The notes beneath the pieces are model-generated. The model made no database searches, was not told the origin of the DNA, and worked only from the letters and a program-made list of their open reading frames with translations. Made by a program: the position numbers and the translations under genes. Shown here in pieces: positions 1-9,286 of a stretch of 64,000 nucleotides of DNA (positions are counted from its first letter, which is position 1; each line of letters opens with the position of its first letter). The stretch is from Streptomyces sp. NRRL S-350 (lineage in GTDB: Bacteria; Actinomycetota; Actinomycetes; Streptomycetales; Streptomycetaceae): contig NZ_JOHO01000029.1 in NCBI RefSeq assembly GCF_000719705.1, positions 1 through 64,000 on the forward strand, written 5' to 3'.

Positions 1-1290
1 CGTCTGCGACAGCGAGTCGGTGTGCGCGGAGCCGTAGCCGTTCATCCACGCCTTCCAGGAACCGCCGTGCGCGGCCTGGCCCGAGCTGTTGTCGACCACA
101 CCGGAGCTCGCCGTCCACGGCGACGCCGAACCCGTCTCGAAGCCCGGGTTGCCGAGCAGCTGCGCCGGCGTGCAACCGCCGCCGCCGCCACCGGTGACCG
201 TCCAGGCGAAGGTGGTGGCGGCGGACTTGCCGGCGGCGTCGGTGACGGTGACGGTGACGCTGGAGCTGCCGGCGGTGGTGGCGGTGCCGGAGATCAGGCC
301 GGTCGAGGAGTTGATCGACAGGCCGGCGGGCAGGCCGCTCGCCTTGTACGACAGCGGGGCGGTGCCGCCGGAGGCGTTGATCTGCAGGCTGACCGAGCTG
401 CCGACGGCGGTGGACTGGCCCCCGGGGTTGCCGACCGAGACGCCGGCGCCGGCGGGCTTGGTGAGCAGGCAGCCGGGCACGGTGAGGTCGACGGTGCGGG
501 CGGAGTTGACGCAGGTGGTGAACCAGTAGGTCTCCTCGCCGTAGCTCTGGCCCTTGACGGCCTTGGTGGAGCCGTCGGCGGCGACCTCACAGGGGTTGTT
601 GAGGGTGCACATCTGGCCGTCGTCGTTGCCGGTGTTGTTGATGCCGACGATCCGCCCGCTCGCGGAGTCGATGATCGGCGAACCGGAGGTGCCGTGGGTG
701 GTGTCGCAGCCGGAGCTGTAGCGCAGCGAGTCGTGCCAGCTCCACTGGTCCTCGCGCAGGGTGGGCACGAACCCGTTGACGGAGCAGTTCCAGACCTGCT
801 TCCAGTACGACGAGGGTATGTACATGGAGGAGCCGTCGACCGGGTGGGCGTCGTTGATCGTCAGTGCGGTGGCGCCGTACCGGGAGGTGATCGACGCGAA
901 GGTGTCGGTGAGTTCGTAGAGGGCGACGTCGGTGCCGGTCATGGTCGCGTAGATCACCTTGTCGGCCTGGACGGTGCCGAGGTTGTTGCCGGCGCCGTTC
1001 AGCAGGGTGCCGCTGCGGTTGGCGCTGACGTTCTGGATGACCTGGCCGTAGGGGGGCATCGTCGGCAGGCAGTGCCCGTTGGTCAGCATCATGGCCCGGT
1101 CGCCGGAGGCCGAGGTGGGGAAGCGGACCAGCGAGGCCGAGCAGTCGTCCAGGGCGATGGTCGACGTCAGGTCGGCGGCCTGCACGGCGGGGGCGGCGGG
1201 GGCCGAGGCGTGGGCGGGGACGGCCGCGAAGGCCAGCCCGCCCGCGACGACGGCACCCGTGCCGGCCATCGCGGCGAGTCTCTTGAACAT
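1..1290 (-). CDS. Secreted trypsin-like serine protease with Ig-like domain (3' end outside window)
   Basis: A putative extracellular chymotrypsin-fold endopeptidase. The frame opens with ATG at 1290 and runs off the left edge, so the C-terminus is missing. Residues 1-28 look like a signal peptide (MFKRLAAM, hydrophobic core, AHA cleavage site). The apparent catalytic triad is H73 (in TNGHC), D121 (in GTDVALYE) and S204 (in GTSGSPI). After the protease domain comes a putative Ig-type module (GLPAGLSINSSTGLISG), then a Gly-rich linker and the start of another domain beginning GNPGFETG, typical of a carbohydrate-binding or P-like module. The domain order suits a secreted trypsin-like protease of Streptomyces; the substrate cannot be told from sequence. 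Confidence 0.85.
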   Translation of the reverse strand, partial: MFKRLAAMAGTGAVVAGGLAFAAVPAHASAPAAPAVQAADLTSTIALDDCSASLVRFPTSASGDRAMMLTNGHCLPTMPPYGQVIQNVSANRSGTLLNGAGNNLGTVQADKVIYATMTGTDVALYELTDTFASITSRYGATALTINDAHPVDGSSMYIPSSYWKQVWNCSVNGFVPTLREDQWSWHDSLRYSSGCDTTHGTSGSPIIDSASGRIVGINNTGNDDGQMCTLNNPCEVAADGSTKAVKGQSYGEETYWFTTCVNSARTVDLTVPGCLLTKPAGAGVSVGNPGGQSTAVGSSVSLQINASGGTAPLSYKASGLPAGLSINSSTGLISGTATTAGSSSVTVTVTDAAGKSAATTFAWTVTGGGGGGCTPAQLLGNPGFETGSASPWTASSGVVDNSSGQAAHGGSWKAWMNGYGSAHTDSLSQT

Positions 1291-1835
1291 GGCTCTCCTT
1301 GTGGGGGATTGCGGGGTGTACGACTGGTCGCCGACGCCCGCGCCGCACGAAAGTGCCATGGCCACTTCAAAGGGGTCAACCGTTCTGGCCGAACTCGCCA
1401 CTCCTCATGACCTGTTGTGCCACCCTGCGGCAACCACCCGTCCCGGTATGCCCGTTACGCGCCGCCGAGTGAACGCTACGGCTGCGGCGCGGAGTTCACG
1501 GCCTGCCGTTCGGCCGGGGCGCCCTGGTTGCCGAGACCGCGGCCGTCCCCTGACCGCCGCCGAGCCGCGCCTGGGCGACGCCGACCGGGCAGAGCTTCTT
1601 GTCGAGGACGTCGCCGCGCGGCGCTGACGACTCGGCGGCGAGCGCGGCCAGGCCGTTCACCGGATCGGTTCGGGCCGCGTCCGCCCCGGCCGGCGCCTCG
1701 GCGGCGTCCAGGCTCCGGACGGCACGGCCGCTGTGGGCTTCGACGCGGTACGAACGACCCCGGTCACACCGTTTCGAACGATCACCCGAAGGGCCCGCCC
1801 CGGCCCGCCGGTGAGGGTCAACTACGATCGGGCAC
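1291..1835. other. 545-bp gap between divergent protease and esterase genes
   Basis: This stretch must hold the promoters of the two divergent neighbours. No complete gene is convincing. On the minus strand about 1555-1775 a frame has a coding-like high-GC third position (it reads DPVNGLAALAAES and later VLDKKLCPVG), but it has no good start and seems to need a frameshift near 1545 to reach a stop at 1476. It may be a decayed small secreted-protein gene or chance. Confidence 0.4.
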
Positions 1836-2957
1836 GTGCTCAGCCTCACCGGACTCCCCCTCCAGATCATCACGTCGGTCATCGCGATCGCGGTCTTCGT
1901 CGCCACCATGTGGCTCTGGCCGAAGTTCGGCGGGAAGGGCTGGAAGTCCTGGCTGGGCCGGCTCGGCGCGTTCCTGGCCGCCCAGGTGTCGGTGCTGGTC
2001 GCGATGGGCCTGATCGCCAACAGCTACTTCGGCTTCTACAGCTCCTGGACCGACCTGCTCGGCACCAGCGGCGGGCTCGGCACGGTGGTCGACCACACGC
2101 CCAACGCCTCCGGCGTGTCCGTCACCGGCGAGCAGAGGTTCTACTCCTCCCAGGGCTCGGACCCGGAGCGCTCCGGGCTGATCCAGAAGGTCGACGTCAA
2201 AGGGTCCGGCAGCGGTCTGAGCACCGAGGCGTACGTCTACCTGCCGCCGCAGTACTTCCAGCCGGACTACACCAAGCAGCGCTTCCCGATGGCCCTGGTG
2301 CTCACCGGCTACCCGGGCATCCCGGAGAAGCTGATCTCGCTGATGAAGTACCCGGCGTCGACGCTCGACGCGATCGAGCAGAAGAAGCTGCCGCCGACCA
2401 TCCTGGTGATGGCCCGCCCCACCCTCGCCGGCAACCGGGACACCGAGTGCGTCGACGTGCCGAACGGCCCCCAGGTGGAGACCTTCTTCACCAGCGACCT
2501 GCCCAAGGCGCTCGCCACCACGTACCGGATCGGCACCGACCCGGCGAACCGGGCCGTGATCGGCAACTCCACCGGCGGCTACTGCGCGCTCAAGTTCGCG
2601 CTGCGCAAGCCCGACTCCTACCCCGCCGCGATCGCCCTGTCCGGCTACTACAGCGCGGCCCACGACGAGACCACCGGCGACCTGTTCGGCGGCAGCGACA
2701 AGCTCAAGCAGGAGAACGACCTGCTGTGGCGGCTGAAGAACCAGCCGCCCGCCCCGGTCTCGCTGCTGCTGACCACCGCCAACGACGAGAACAACCGCGA
2801 CGAGACCAAGGCGATGGTCGCGGCCTTCAAGGCCCCCACCAAGATGTCCACGATCACGCTGGACACCGCCGGCCACAACTTCCACACCTGGACCCGGGAG
2901 ATCCCCCCGGCGCTGGAGTGGCTGGGCAAGCACCTCACCATGCCCGCTGCCGCGTAG
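1836..2957 (+). CDS. Membrane-anchored alpha/beta-hydrolase esterase (esterase D / Ag85-like)
   Basis: A predicted serine esterase held in the membrane with its catalytic domain outside. GTG start at 1836. Two N-terminal hydrophobic segments (about residues 5-25 and 37-62) precede an alpha/beta-hydrolase domain. The nucleophile is S245 in the elbow GNSTGG, and the likely catalytic His is H347 in AGHNFHTW; an acid in the TTANDENNRDE stretch could complete the triad. This build matches the putative esterase / antigen 85-like family, whose members act on acyl esters or transfer acyl groups. The true substrate is unknown. It stands alone on the plus strand, 109 bp before an unrelated glycosyltransferase gene. 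Confidence 0.8.
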   Translation: MLSLTGLPLQIITSVIAIAVFVATMWLWPKFGGKGWKSWLGRLGAFLAAQVSVLVAMGLIANSYFGFYSSWTDLLGTSGGLGTVVDHTPNASGVSVTGEQRFYSSQGSDPERSGLIQKVDVKGSGSGLSTEAYVYLPPQYFQPDYTKQRFPMALVLTGYPGIPEKLISLMKYPASTLDAIEQKKLPPTILVMARPTLAGNRDTECVDVPNGPQVETFFTSDLPKALATTYRIGTDPANRAVIGNSTGGYCALKFALRKPDSYPAAIALSGYYSAAHDETTGDLFGGSDKLKQENDLLWRLKNQPPAPVSLLLTTANDENNRDETKAMVAAFKAPTKMSTITLDTAGHNFHTWTREIPPALEWLGKHLTMPAAA

Positions 2958-3066
2958 CCGACGGCCGACGGTCCGGAGCCGTCCGACGAGCAGGCAGGCT
3001 GAGATCAAACTCGCCTCACAGCCCCGTCTCACGGTTCTCTCAGCCACGCCACGCACCGTATGACGC

Positions 3067-5556
3067 ATGACCACGAGCAGCTACTCCCGTCCGGCCGGCG
3101 AACCGTGGCCCGAGGCCGCGAACCACCCGCCGCCGGAGGTGCCGCAGCCGGACCCCGTCCCGCCGGCCCCGGCGCCGCTCTTCCCCGAGCAGCCGCTGCC
3201 GCCCGTCGGCCCCAAGGGCCCCGCCTCCTGGTCCGGCCGGCTGCGCACCCTCCCGGCCCGCGCCTGGCGCGGGCGGGCGGACGACCCGCGCTGGGTGCGC
3301 CCGGCCCTGCTGGCGCTGCTGGCCGCGACCGCCGTCCTCTACCTGTGGGGCCTGAGTGCCTCCGGCTGGGCCAACGCCTTCTACTCGGCCGCCGTCCAGG
3401 CGGGCACCCGGAGCTGGAAGGCCTTCTTCTTCGGCTCCTCCGACGCCGGCAACTTCATCACCGTCGACAAGCCCCCGGCGTCGCTGTGGCCGATGGCGCT
3501 CTCGGCGCGGGTCTTCGGCCTCTCCTCCTGGTCGGTGCTGGCCCCGCAGGCGCTGATGGGCGCGGCCACCGTCGGAGTGCTGTACGCGACGGTCCGCCGC
3601 CGCTTCTCCCCGCTGGGCGGCCTGCTGGCGGGCGCCGCGCTGGCGCTGACCCCGGTGGCGGCGCTGATGTTCCGCTTCAACAACCCGGACGCGCTGCTGG
3701 TGCTGCTGCTGACGCTGTGCGCGTACGGGATGGTGCGCGCGGTCGAGTCGGCGAGCACCCGGTGGCTGCTGTTCACCGGGGCGATGTTCGGCTTCGCCTT
3801 CCTCACCAAGACCCTGGCGGCCTTCCTGATCCTGCCCGCCTTCGCGGTGGTCTACCTGGCGGTGGCCCCCACGGGCTTCTGGCGGCGGGTGCGGCAGACC
3901 CTGCTCGCGGGCGTGGCGCTGGTGGTCTCGGGCGGCTGGTGGGTCGCGGTCGTCGAGCTGCTGCCCGCCTCGTCCCGCCCGTACGTCGGCGGCTCGCAGG
4001 ACAACAGCTTCCTCTCGCTCACCTTCGGCTACAACGGCCTCGGCCGGGTGGACGGCAACGAGCGCGGCAGCGTGGGCGGCGGCGGGCGGCTCCCGGCCGG
4101 GCTCGACCTGCCGGGCGGCGCGATGCGCGGCGGAGCCGGGCGCGGCTGGGGCCAGACCGGCCTGACCCGGATGTTCGGCACCGACATCGGCGGGCAGATC
4201 GCCTGGCTGCTGCCGGCCGCGCTGATCCTGCTGCTGGTCGGCCTCTGGGCGACCCGCCGCCACGCCCGGCCCGACACCGCCCGCGCGGCGTTCCTGGTCT
4301 GGGGCGGCTGGCTGATCTCCACGGCGCTGGTCTTCAGCTTCATGTCCGGGATCTTCCACCAGTACTACACGGTGGCGCTGGCCCCGGCCGTCGCGGCGCT
4401 GGTCGGCATGGGCGTGGACGGGCTGTGGCGGGCGCGGCACCGGCTGCCCTGGGCGCTGGTGCTGGCCGGGACGCTCGCGGTGACGGCGGGGTGGGCGTTC
4501 GTCCTGCTCGGCCGCAGCCCGGACTTCCTGCCGTGGCTGCGCTGGGCGGTGCTGGTCGGCGGACTGGCGGCGGCGGCCGCGCTGGTCGGCGGGCAGGTCG
4601 CCGGGCGTTCCTCGGGCCGGGTCGGCGCGCGGATCGCCTCGGTGGCGGGCCTGGTGGGCCTGGCGGCGGCGCTCGGCGGTCCGGCGGCGTACGCGGTGGA
4701 CACCGTCGGCACGGCGCACACCGGCTCGATCGTGACTGCCGGACCGGGCGTGCAGGGCGCGTTCGGGCCGGGCGGCGGCGGGCGTAAGGGCGCGCGGGGT
4801 TTCCCGGGCGGCGCGGGTGGCGGCAACGGCCGGTGGTTCGGGCAGGGCGGCCAGGGTGCCCAGGGCGGCTTCCCCGGCGGCCAGGGCGGTCAGGGCGGTC
4901 AGGGTGGCTTCCCCGGCGGCCAGGGCGGTCGGCAGGGCTTCGCCGGCGGGGCACCCGGCTTCCCGGGCGGCTCGGGCTCGGACCGCGCGAACGGACGCCA
5001 CGAGCGCGGCACCGGCGGCAGCGGCGTTCCCGGTGCCGACGACGGCGCCAACGGCGGCACCGACGCCCCCGGCACGACGGGCCCGGCGGGCGCGGGCCCC
5101 GGTGGCACCGGTGGTCCCGGCGGTCCGGCCGGCACGGGTGGAGGCGGCATGGGCGGTCTGCTCGGCGGCACCAAGGTGAGCGACGAGGCGGCCGCCCTGC
5201 TCGAGGAGAACGCCGCCCACTACACCTGGGCGGCCGCCACCGTCGGCTCCCAGAACGCCGCCAGTTACCAACTCGCCACCGGCGAGCCGGTGATGGCCCT
5301 CGGCGGCTTCAACGGCACCGACCCCTCGCTGAGCCTGGACGGCTTCCGGAAGTACGTCCAGGAGGGCAAGGTCCACTGGTTCGTCGCCGACGGTTCCCGG
5401 GGCGGCTTCGGCGGCGCGGGCGAGGGGACCGGCGAGGGCAAGCAGGAGTCGGAGAGCGCCCAGATCGAGTCCTGGGTGGCCGGCCACTTCACCGCGAAGA
5501 CGGTCGGTTCGGCCACCTTCTACGACCTGACGGCGCCGGCGACCCCGGCGTCCTGA
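3067..5556 (+). CDS. Glycosyltransferase family 39-like integral membrane protein
   Basis: A large polytopic membrane protein of the PMT/ArnT (GT39) type, which transfers sugars from polyprenyl-phosphate donors at the outer face of the membrane. The N-terminus (about 1-70) is Pro-rich and cytosolic; around ten hydrophobic helices follow between about residues 75 and 560. The loop motif VDKPPASLWPMA carries the Asp-Lys-Pro-Pro signature of the family. Residues about 575-710 form a very Gly-rich segment with repeated GGQGGQGGFPGG, then a folded C-terminal domain (about 715-829). The DNA of the Gly-rich part is internally repetitive. ATG at 3067; an ATG at 3060 is out of frame. The acceptor is unknown. 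Confidence 0.82.
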   Translation: MTTSSYSRPAGEPWPEAANHPPPEVPQPDPVPPAPAPLFPEQPLPPVGPKGPASWSGRLRTLPARAWRGRADDPRWVRPALLALLAATAVLYLWGLSASGWANAFYSAAVQAGTRSWKAFFFGSSDAGNFITVDKPPASLWPMALSARVFGLSSWSVLAPQALMGAATVGVLYATVRRRFSPLGGLLAGAALALTPVAALMFRFNNPDALLVLLLTLCAYGMVRAVESASTRWLLFTGAMFGFAFLTKTLAAFLILPAFAVVYLAVAPTGFWRRVRQTLLAGVALVVSGGWWVAVVELLPASSRPYVGGSQDNSFLSLTFGYNGLGRVDGNERGSVGGGGRLPAGLDLPGGAMRGGAGRGWGQTGLTRMFGTDIGGQIAWLLPAALILLLVGLWATRRHARPDTARAAFLVWGGWLISTALVFSFMSGIFHQYYTVALAPAVAALVGMGVDGLWRARHRLPWALVLAGTLAVTAGWAFVLLGRSPDFLPWLRWAVLVGGLAAAAALVGGQVAGRSSGRVGARIASVAGLVGLAAALGGPAAYAVDTVGTAHTGSIVTAGPGVQGAFGPGGGGRKGARGFPGGAGGGNGRWFGQGGQGAQGGFPGGQGGQGGQGGFPGGQGGRQGFAGGAPGFPGGSGSDRANGRHERGTGGSGVPGADDGANGGTDAPGTTGPAGAGPGGTGGPGGPAGTGGGGMGGLLGGTKVSDEAAALLEENAAHYTWAAATVGSQNAASYQLATGEPVMALGGFNGTDPSLSLDGFRKYVQEGKVHWFVADGSRGGFGGAGEGTGEGKQESESAQIESWVAGHFTAKTVGSATFYDLTAPATPAS

Positions 5557-5566
5557 CCGCAACCCC

Positions 5567-5604
5567 GGAGGGGGCGTGCCGCGTTCGCGCGGCACGCCCC
5601 CTCC
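5567..5604. terminator. Rho-independent-type hairpin after the GT39 gene
   Basis: A perfect 16-bp stem (GGAGGGGGCGTGCCGC at 5567-5582 and its complement at 5589-5604) around a 6-nt loop lies 10 bp past the stop codon. It sits between convergent genes. There is no T-run, as usual in high-GC actinobacteria. Confidence 0.75.
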
Positions 5605-5641
5605 CCCGTGCGCCGGTCTCCCGGTCTCCAGCCCGAACGTC

Positions 5642-5704
5642 CGACGCCCGACGCCCGACGCCCGACGCCCGATGCCCGACGGCCAACGGCCAACGGCCAA
5701 CGGC
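5642..5704. repeat. Nine 7-bp tandem units between convergent genes
   Basis: Consecutive 7-mers run CGACGCC (four copies), CGATGCC, CGACGGC, then CAACGGC (three copies). The array stops right at the end of the following minus-strand gene (its stop is at 5706). It looks like slippage-type low-complexity DNA. Confidence 0.8.
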
Positions 5705-5705
5705 C

Positions 5706-7307
5706 TCAGTCTGACGGGCAGTACGTCCCCGCCACCGGCAGCCTGCCCTCCACCAGGTAGGCGGCCACCGCGTCGCGCACGCAGCCGCTCTTGTCGTAGG
5801 CGGTGTGCCCGTCGCCCTCGCGGGTGAGCAGCACGCCGTGCTCCAGCCCGGCCGCCAGCCGCTGCGCCCACGGGTACGGGGTGATCGGGTCGGCGGTGGA
5901 GCCGATCACCAGGATCGGGGCGCTGCCGGGTGCCCGGACCGGATGCGGGTGTTCGGGCGAACGGTACGGCCAGCTGCGGCAGTCCGGGTCGAGCAGGGTG
6001 GCCAGGGGGGCGTGCCGGCTGGTCAGCGGGGCCCGGGCGGCGAGTTCGGCGAGGGCCGTGCGCAGGTCCGCGTCGGTGGGCGCCTGTGCGGCGTCGGCGC
6101 AGGAGATGGCGGCGTAGGCGTCGGCCGGGGTCGCGTGACTGCCGTCCTCGCGGCGGCCGTCGGCGCCGTCGGCGAGCGCGAGCAGGCCTTGGGCGTCGCC
6201 CCGGGTGACGGCGGGTCCGAGGGCGTCGCGCAGCCGGGGCCAGGAGCGGTGGCCGTCGGCGAGCACGTCGAGGGCGGCGGTCCAGCCGAGGGCGGCGGTG
6301 AGGGTGCGGCCGTCGTCGGTTCGCATCGGGTGGTCGCGCAGGCCGTCGAGGAGGTCGGCGAGGCGGCGCGGGGCGGCGGCCGGGTCGGTGCCGAGCGGGC
6401 AGTCGTCGCGCTGGTCGGTGGCGCAGGCGGCGGCGAAGGCCCGGAATCCGGCTTCGGCGGCGGCGGCCTGCTCGATGCCGAGCCTCGTCGGGTCGACGCT
6501 GTGTTCGACGGCGCCGTCGAGGACGAGGCGGCCGGTCCGGTCGGGGAACTCCTCGGCGTAGAGCGCGCCGAGGTGGGTGCCGTAGGAGGAGCCGAGGAAG
6601 TCGAGTCTGCGTTCGCCGAGGGCGCCGCGCAGCACGTCGAGGTCGCGGGCGGTGTCGCGGGTGCCGAGGTGCGGGAGCAGGTCGGCGTGGTGTGCCCGGC
6701 AGGCGTCGGCGAGGACGCGGCCGTGGTCGTAGGTCGGGTCGTCGGTGCCGTTCCACTGGTCGCGGGCGGCGTCGTCCAGGCAGTGGACGGGGGTGGTGTC
6801 ACCGGCGCCGCGCGGGTCGAAGCCGACCAGGTCGTAGCGGTCGTGCAGCGGCCCCTGGTAGTTCGTCCAGCCCCGACGGACCATGTCGACGCCGGAGTTG
6901 CCCGGGCCGCCGGGGTTGAGCAGGAGGCTGCCGATCCGGCGGCGCGGGTCTGCGGCGGGCACCCGGGCGAGGGCGACGCCGATGGTGCGGCCGCCGGGGT
7001 CGGCGTAGTCCAGCGGGACTCGGAGGGTGGCGCAGCGGGTGGCGGCGCCGTCCGGGGCGGTGTCGCCGTCGTCGGGGCAGGCGTGCCAGTCGATCCGCTG
7101 GTCGTAGAGGGCGCGCAGGGCCGGGGCGGTGGTGGCGGCGACCCGTTCGTCCAGCGGCGGGCGGCTGTCCGGTCGGCTGCCGCCGGGCGCCGTGCAGCCG
7201 CTCAGCGGGGTGAAGGCGATAGCCAGGGCGAGGGCTGCGGCGGAGGCGGGCAGCGCGTGCCGGGGGGACCGGGCGAGCCGGGAAGACCGGCGGGACCGGG
7301 GGATCAT
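5706..7307 (-). CDS. Secreted S33-family alpha/beta hydrolase (tripeptidyl aminopeptidase-like lipoprotein)
   Basis: A 533-residue secreted hydrolase resembling Streptomyces tripeptidyl aminopeptidases of the SlpD/SlpE type, which remove N-terminal tripeptides from extracellular proteins. An Arg-rich N-terminus and hydrophobic helix end in a lipobox-like LSGC, so it is probably a lipoprotein. The nucleophile is S241 in LGSSYGT; the C-terminal TAP-like domain holds IGSTADPITP (acid) and catalytic H501 in GDGHTAYDKSG. ATG at 7307 is chosen because it directly precedes the signal sequence; an in-frame GTG at 7316 is possible. It may instead be a more general proline-type peptidase or esterase. 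Confidence 0.85.
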   Translation of the reverse strand: MIPRSRRSSRLARSPRHALPASAAALALAIAFTPLSGCTAPGGSRPDSRPPLDERVAATTAPALRALYDQRIDWHACPDDGDTAPDGAATRCATLRVPLDYADPGGRTIGVALARVPAADPRRRIGSLLLNPGGPGNSGVDMVRRGWTNYQGPLHDRYDLVGFDPRGAGDTTPVHCLDDAARDQWNGTDDPTYDHGRVLADACRAHHADLLPHLGTRDTARDLDVLRGALGERRLDFLGSSYGTHLGALYAEEFPDRTGRLVLDGAVEHSVDPTRLGIEQAAAAEAGFRAFAAACATDQRDDCPLGTDPAAAPRRLADLLDGLRDHPMRTDDGRTLTAALGWTAALDVLADGHRSWPRLRDALGPAVTRGDAQGLLALADGADGRREDGSHATPADAYAAISCADAAQAPTDADLRTALAELAARAPLTSRHAPLATLLDPDCRSWPYRSPEHPHPVRAPGSAPILVIGSTADPITPYPWAQRLAAGLEHGVLLTREGDGHTAYDKSGCVRDAVAAYLVEGRLPVAGTYCPSD

Positions 7308-7390
7308 CGGGGCCACCGCCCAGGAATACCATCCGGCCCCGGCCGGGGGCACATCGCGCCCGCCTGCCGCCGCCTGGACGTAACGTTTCG

Positions 7391-8386
7391 TCAGCCGCCG
7401 ATGGCGGACATCGGGCGGTCGGGCCGGACGAACTCCGCGCTGCCGATGGCGTGCCCGGGCCCCTTGCCCGCCACGGACGCCCGCCAGGCCGCCTCGACCG
7501 CCGCGTCGTCCGCCCCGCCGCGCAGCAGGGCCCGCAGGTCCGACTCCTCCGTCGCGAACAGGCAGTTGCGCAGCTGTCCGTCGGCCGTGAGCCGGACCCG
7601 GTCGCAGCCCCCGCAGAACGGTCGGGTCACGGAGGCGATCACGCCGACCACCGCGTCCGTCCCGGCGATCCGCCACTCCTCGGCGGGCGCGCTGCCGTGC
7701 CGCCCGACCGGCACCAGGTCGAACCGCTTCCCCAGCGCGGCCAGGATCTCCTGTGCCGTCACCATCGCCGTCCGGTCCCACGCGCCCTGCGCGTCCAGCG
7801 GCATGGACTCGATGAACCGCATCCGGTATCCGTGCTCCACCGCGAACTCCGCCAGCGGGACGATCTCGTCCTCGTTCGTCCCCCGCACCGGCACCGCGTT
7901 CACCTTCACCGGCCCCAGCCCGGCCGCCTTGGCCGCCGCCAGCCCCGCCAGCACGTCGGCCAGCCGGTCCCGCCGGGTGATCGCCGCGAAGCGCTCGGGC
8001 CGCAGGGTGTCCAGGCTGACGTTCACCCGCCCCAGCCCGGCCTCGCGCAGTCCGACGGCCGTCCGCGCCAGGCCGATCCCGTTGGTGGTGAGCGACAGGT
8101 CGACCCCGAGCGCGGCCAGCCGTGCGACCAGCCCCGTCAGCCCGCGCCGCAGCAACGGCTCGCCGCCCGTCAGCCGTACCGACGCGACCCCCAGCCGCTC
8201 GACGGCGATCCGCACCAGCCGCACCACCTCGTCGTCGCCGAGCACCCCGTCCCGGGGCAGCCAGTCCAGCCCCTCCGCCGGCATGCAGTACGTGCAGCGC
8301 AGGTTGCAGCGGTCGGTCAGCGAGACCCGCAGATCGGTGTGGACCCGGCCGAAGCGGTCCACCAGCGGGCGCGGTGCGGTGTTCAT
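7391..8386 (-). CDS. moaA: GTP 3',8-cyclase MoaA (molybdenum cofactor synthesis)
   Basis: A radical SAM enzyme that converts GTP to 3',8-cyclo-GTP, the first step of molybdopterin synthesis, in the cytosol. The N-terminal cluster motif is C27-x3-C31-x2-C34 (CNLRCTYC). The C-terminal cluster motif CGGCDRVRL...NCLF supplies the second 4Fe-4S site. The chain ends in the Gly-Gly tail typical of MoaA (SAIGG). Length 331 residues fits the family. ATG at 8386 sits 129 bp from the divergent MobA-like gene, so the two probably share a promoter region and a molybdenum-cofactor theme. Confidence 0.95.
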   Translation of the reverse strand: MNTAPRPLVDRFGRVHTDLRVSLTDRCNLRCTYCMPAEGLDWLPRDGVLGDDEVVRLVRIAVERLGVASVRLTGGEPLLRRGLTGLVARLAALGVDLSLTTNGIGLARTAVGLREAGLGRVNVSLDTLRPERFAAITRRDRLADVLAGLAAAKAAGLGPVKVNAVPVRGTNEDEIVPLAEFAVEHGYRMRFIESMPLDAQGAWDRTAMVTAQEILAALGKRFDLVPVGRHGSAPAEEWRIAGTDAVVGVIASVTRPFCGGCDRVRLTADGQLRNCLFATEESDLRALLRGGADDAAVEAAWRASVAGKGPGHAIGSAEFVRPDRPMSAIGG

Positions 8387-8515
8387 CGCCCCAGTACAGG
8401 CGGCGGCCGCCCGCAGGGCCAGCGGCCGAACCACCGGGGAACGGCCGCCGCCTGAGGCCTCCCGCTGTGCGTTCACACAATGCGCGACCCCGCCCGGTGG
8501 CGGCAGGCTGGGCCC

Positions 8516-9163
8516 ATGCAGATCGCGCCGACACCCGGCGGGCGGAGCCCGGTCGCCGCCCTGGTCCTCGCCGCCGGGGGCGGGCGGCGGCTCGGCGGGC
8601 GCCCCAAGGCCCTGATCCGGTACGGGGGCCGGCCGCTGGTGGAGCACGCGGCGGCGGTGGTGCGGGCCGGCGGCTGCGCGGACGTCACGGTGGTGCTGGG
8701 CGCGGAGGGCGAGCGGGTGCGGGCCACGGCGCACCTGCCGGGCTGCCGCCTGGTGGCCAACCCGGACTGGGCCGGCGGCATGGGCTCCTCGCTGCGGGCC
8801 GGCCTGGCCGCCCTGCCGCCGGGCGCCTCGGCCGTGCTGGTGATGCTGGTGGACACCCCGGGCGTCACCCCGGCCGCGGTGGCCCGGCTGCTGGCCGCGC
8901 ACCGGGCGGGCGCGGAGCTGGTCGCGGCGGCCTACGGCGGGCGGCGCGGCCACCCGGTACTGATCGGCGCCCGGTACCTCGCGGAGGCGGCGGCGGGCGC
9001 CCGCGGGGACGCCGGCGCCCGCGCCCTGCTGGCGGCGCACGCGGCGGAGGTCGTCCTGGTCGAGTGCGCCGACGTCGCCGTCCCGGACGACCTCGACACC
9101 CCCGCCGACCTGGCCCGCTGGTCCGCCGGCCGGCCCTCCTCCCCGGGGCGGAGCGCGCCCTGA
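8516..9163 (+). CDS. MobA/MocA-like NTP transferase
   Basis: A 215-residue nucleotidyltransferase of the MobA-like fold, cytosolic. The N-terminal signature LAAGGGRRLGGRPKAL binds the nucleotide, and the metal-binding Asp lies in VMLVDTPGV. Such proteins attach CMP or GMP to molybdopterin, so the divergent moaA supports a molybdenum-cofactor role; closely related proteins act on other cofactors. ATG at 8516 is preferred over 8480 because it begins just before the conserved domain. No strong ribosome binding site is visible. Confidence 0.8.
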   Translation: MQIAPTPGGRSPVAALVLAAGGGRRLGGRPKALIRYGGRPLVEHAAAVVRAGGCADVTVVLGAEGERVRATAHLPGCRLVANPDWAGGMGSSLRAGLAALPPGASAVLVMLVDTPGVTPAAVARLLAAHRAGAELVAAAYGGRRGHPVLIGARYLAEAAAGARGDAGARALLAAHAAEVVLVECADVAVPDDLDTPADLARWSAGRPSSPGRSAP

Positions 9164-9286
9164 CCCGGGAGCGCGGGAACCCCTGATCCGTCCCTGAGGA
9201 TTGCCCCATTCCGCGCCCAGCGCCGGACATTTCGGGGAGCATGGGAATCGTCCCATTCCACCCGACACCGACGGACGGAGCCCGCG

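Noticed and set aside
22..1410. Long plus-strand open frame (462 codons) opposite the protease gene
   Set aside because: It is antisense to a protein with signal peptide and full catalytic triad, and its translation is Gly/Val/Arg low-complexity without domains.
3040..6756. Minus-strand open frame of over 1200 codons
   Set aside because: It spans antisense to the GT39 gene and out of frame within the hydrolase gene; composition is Arg/Pro repeats, an effect of high GC.
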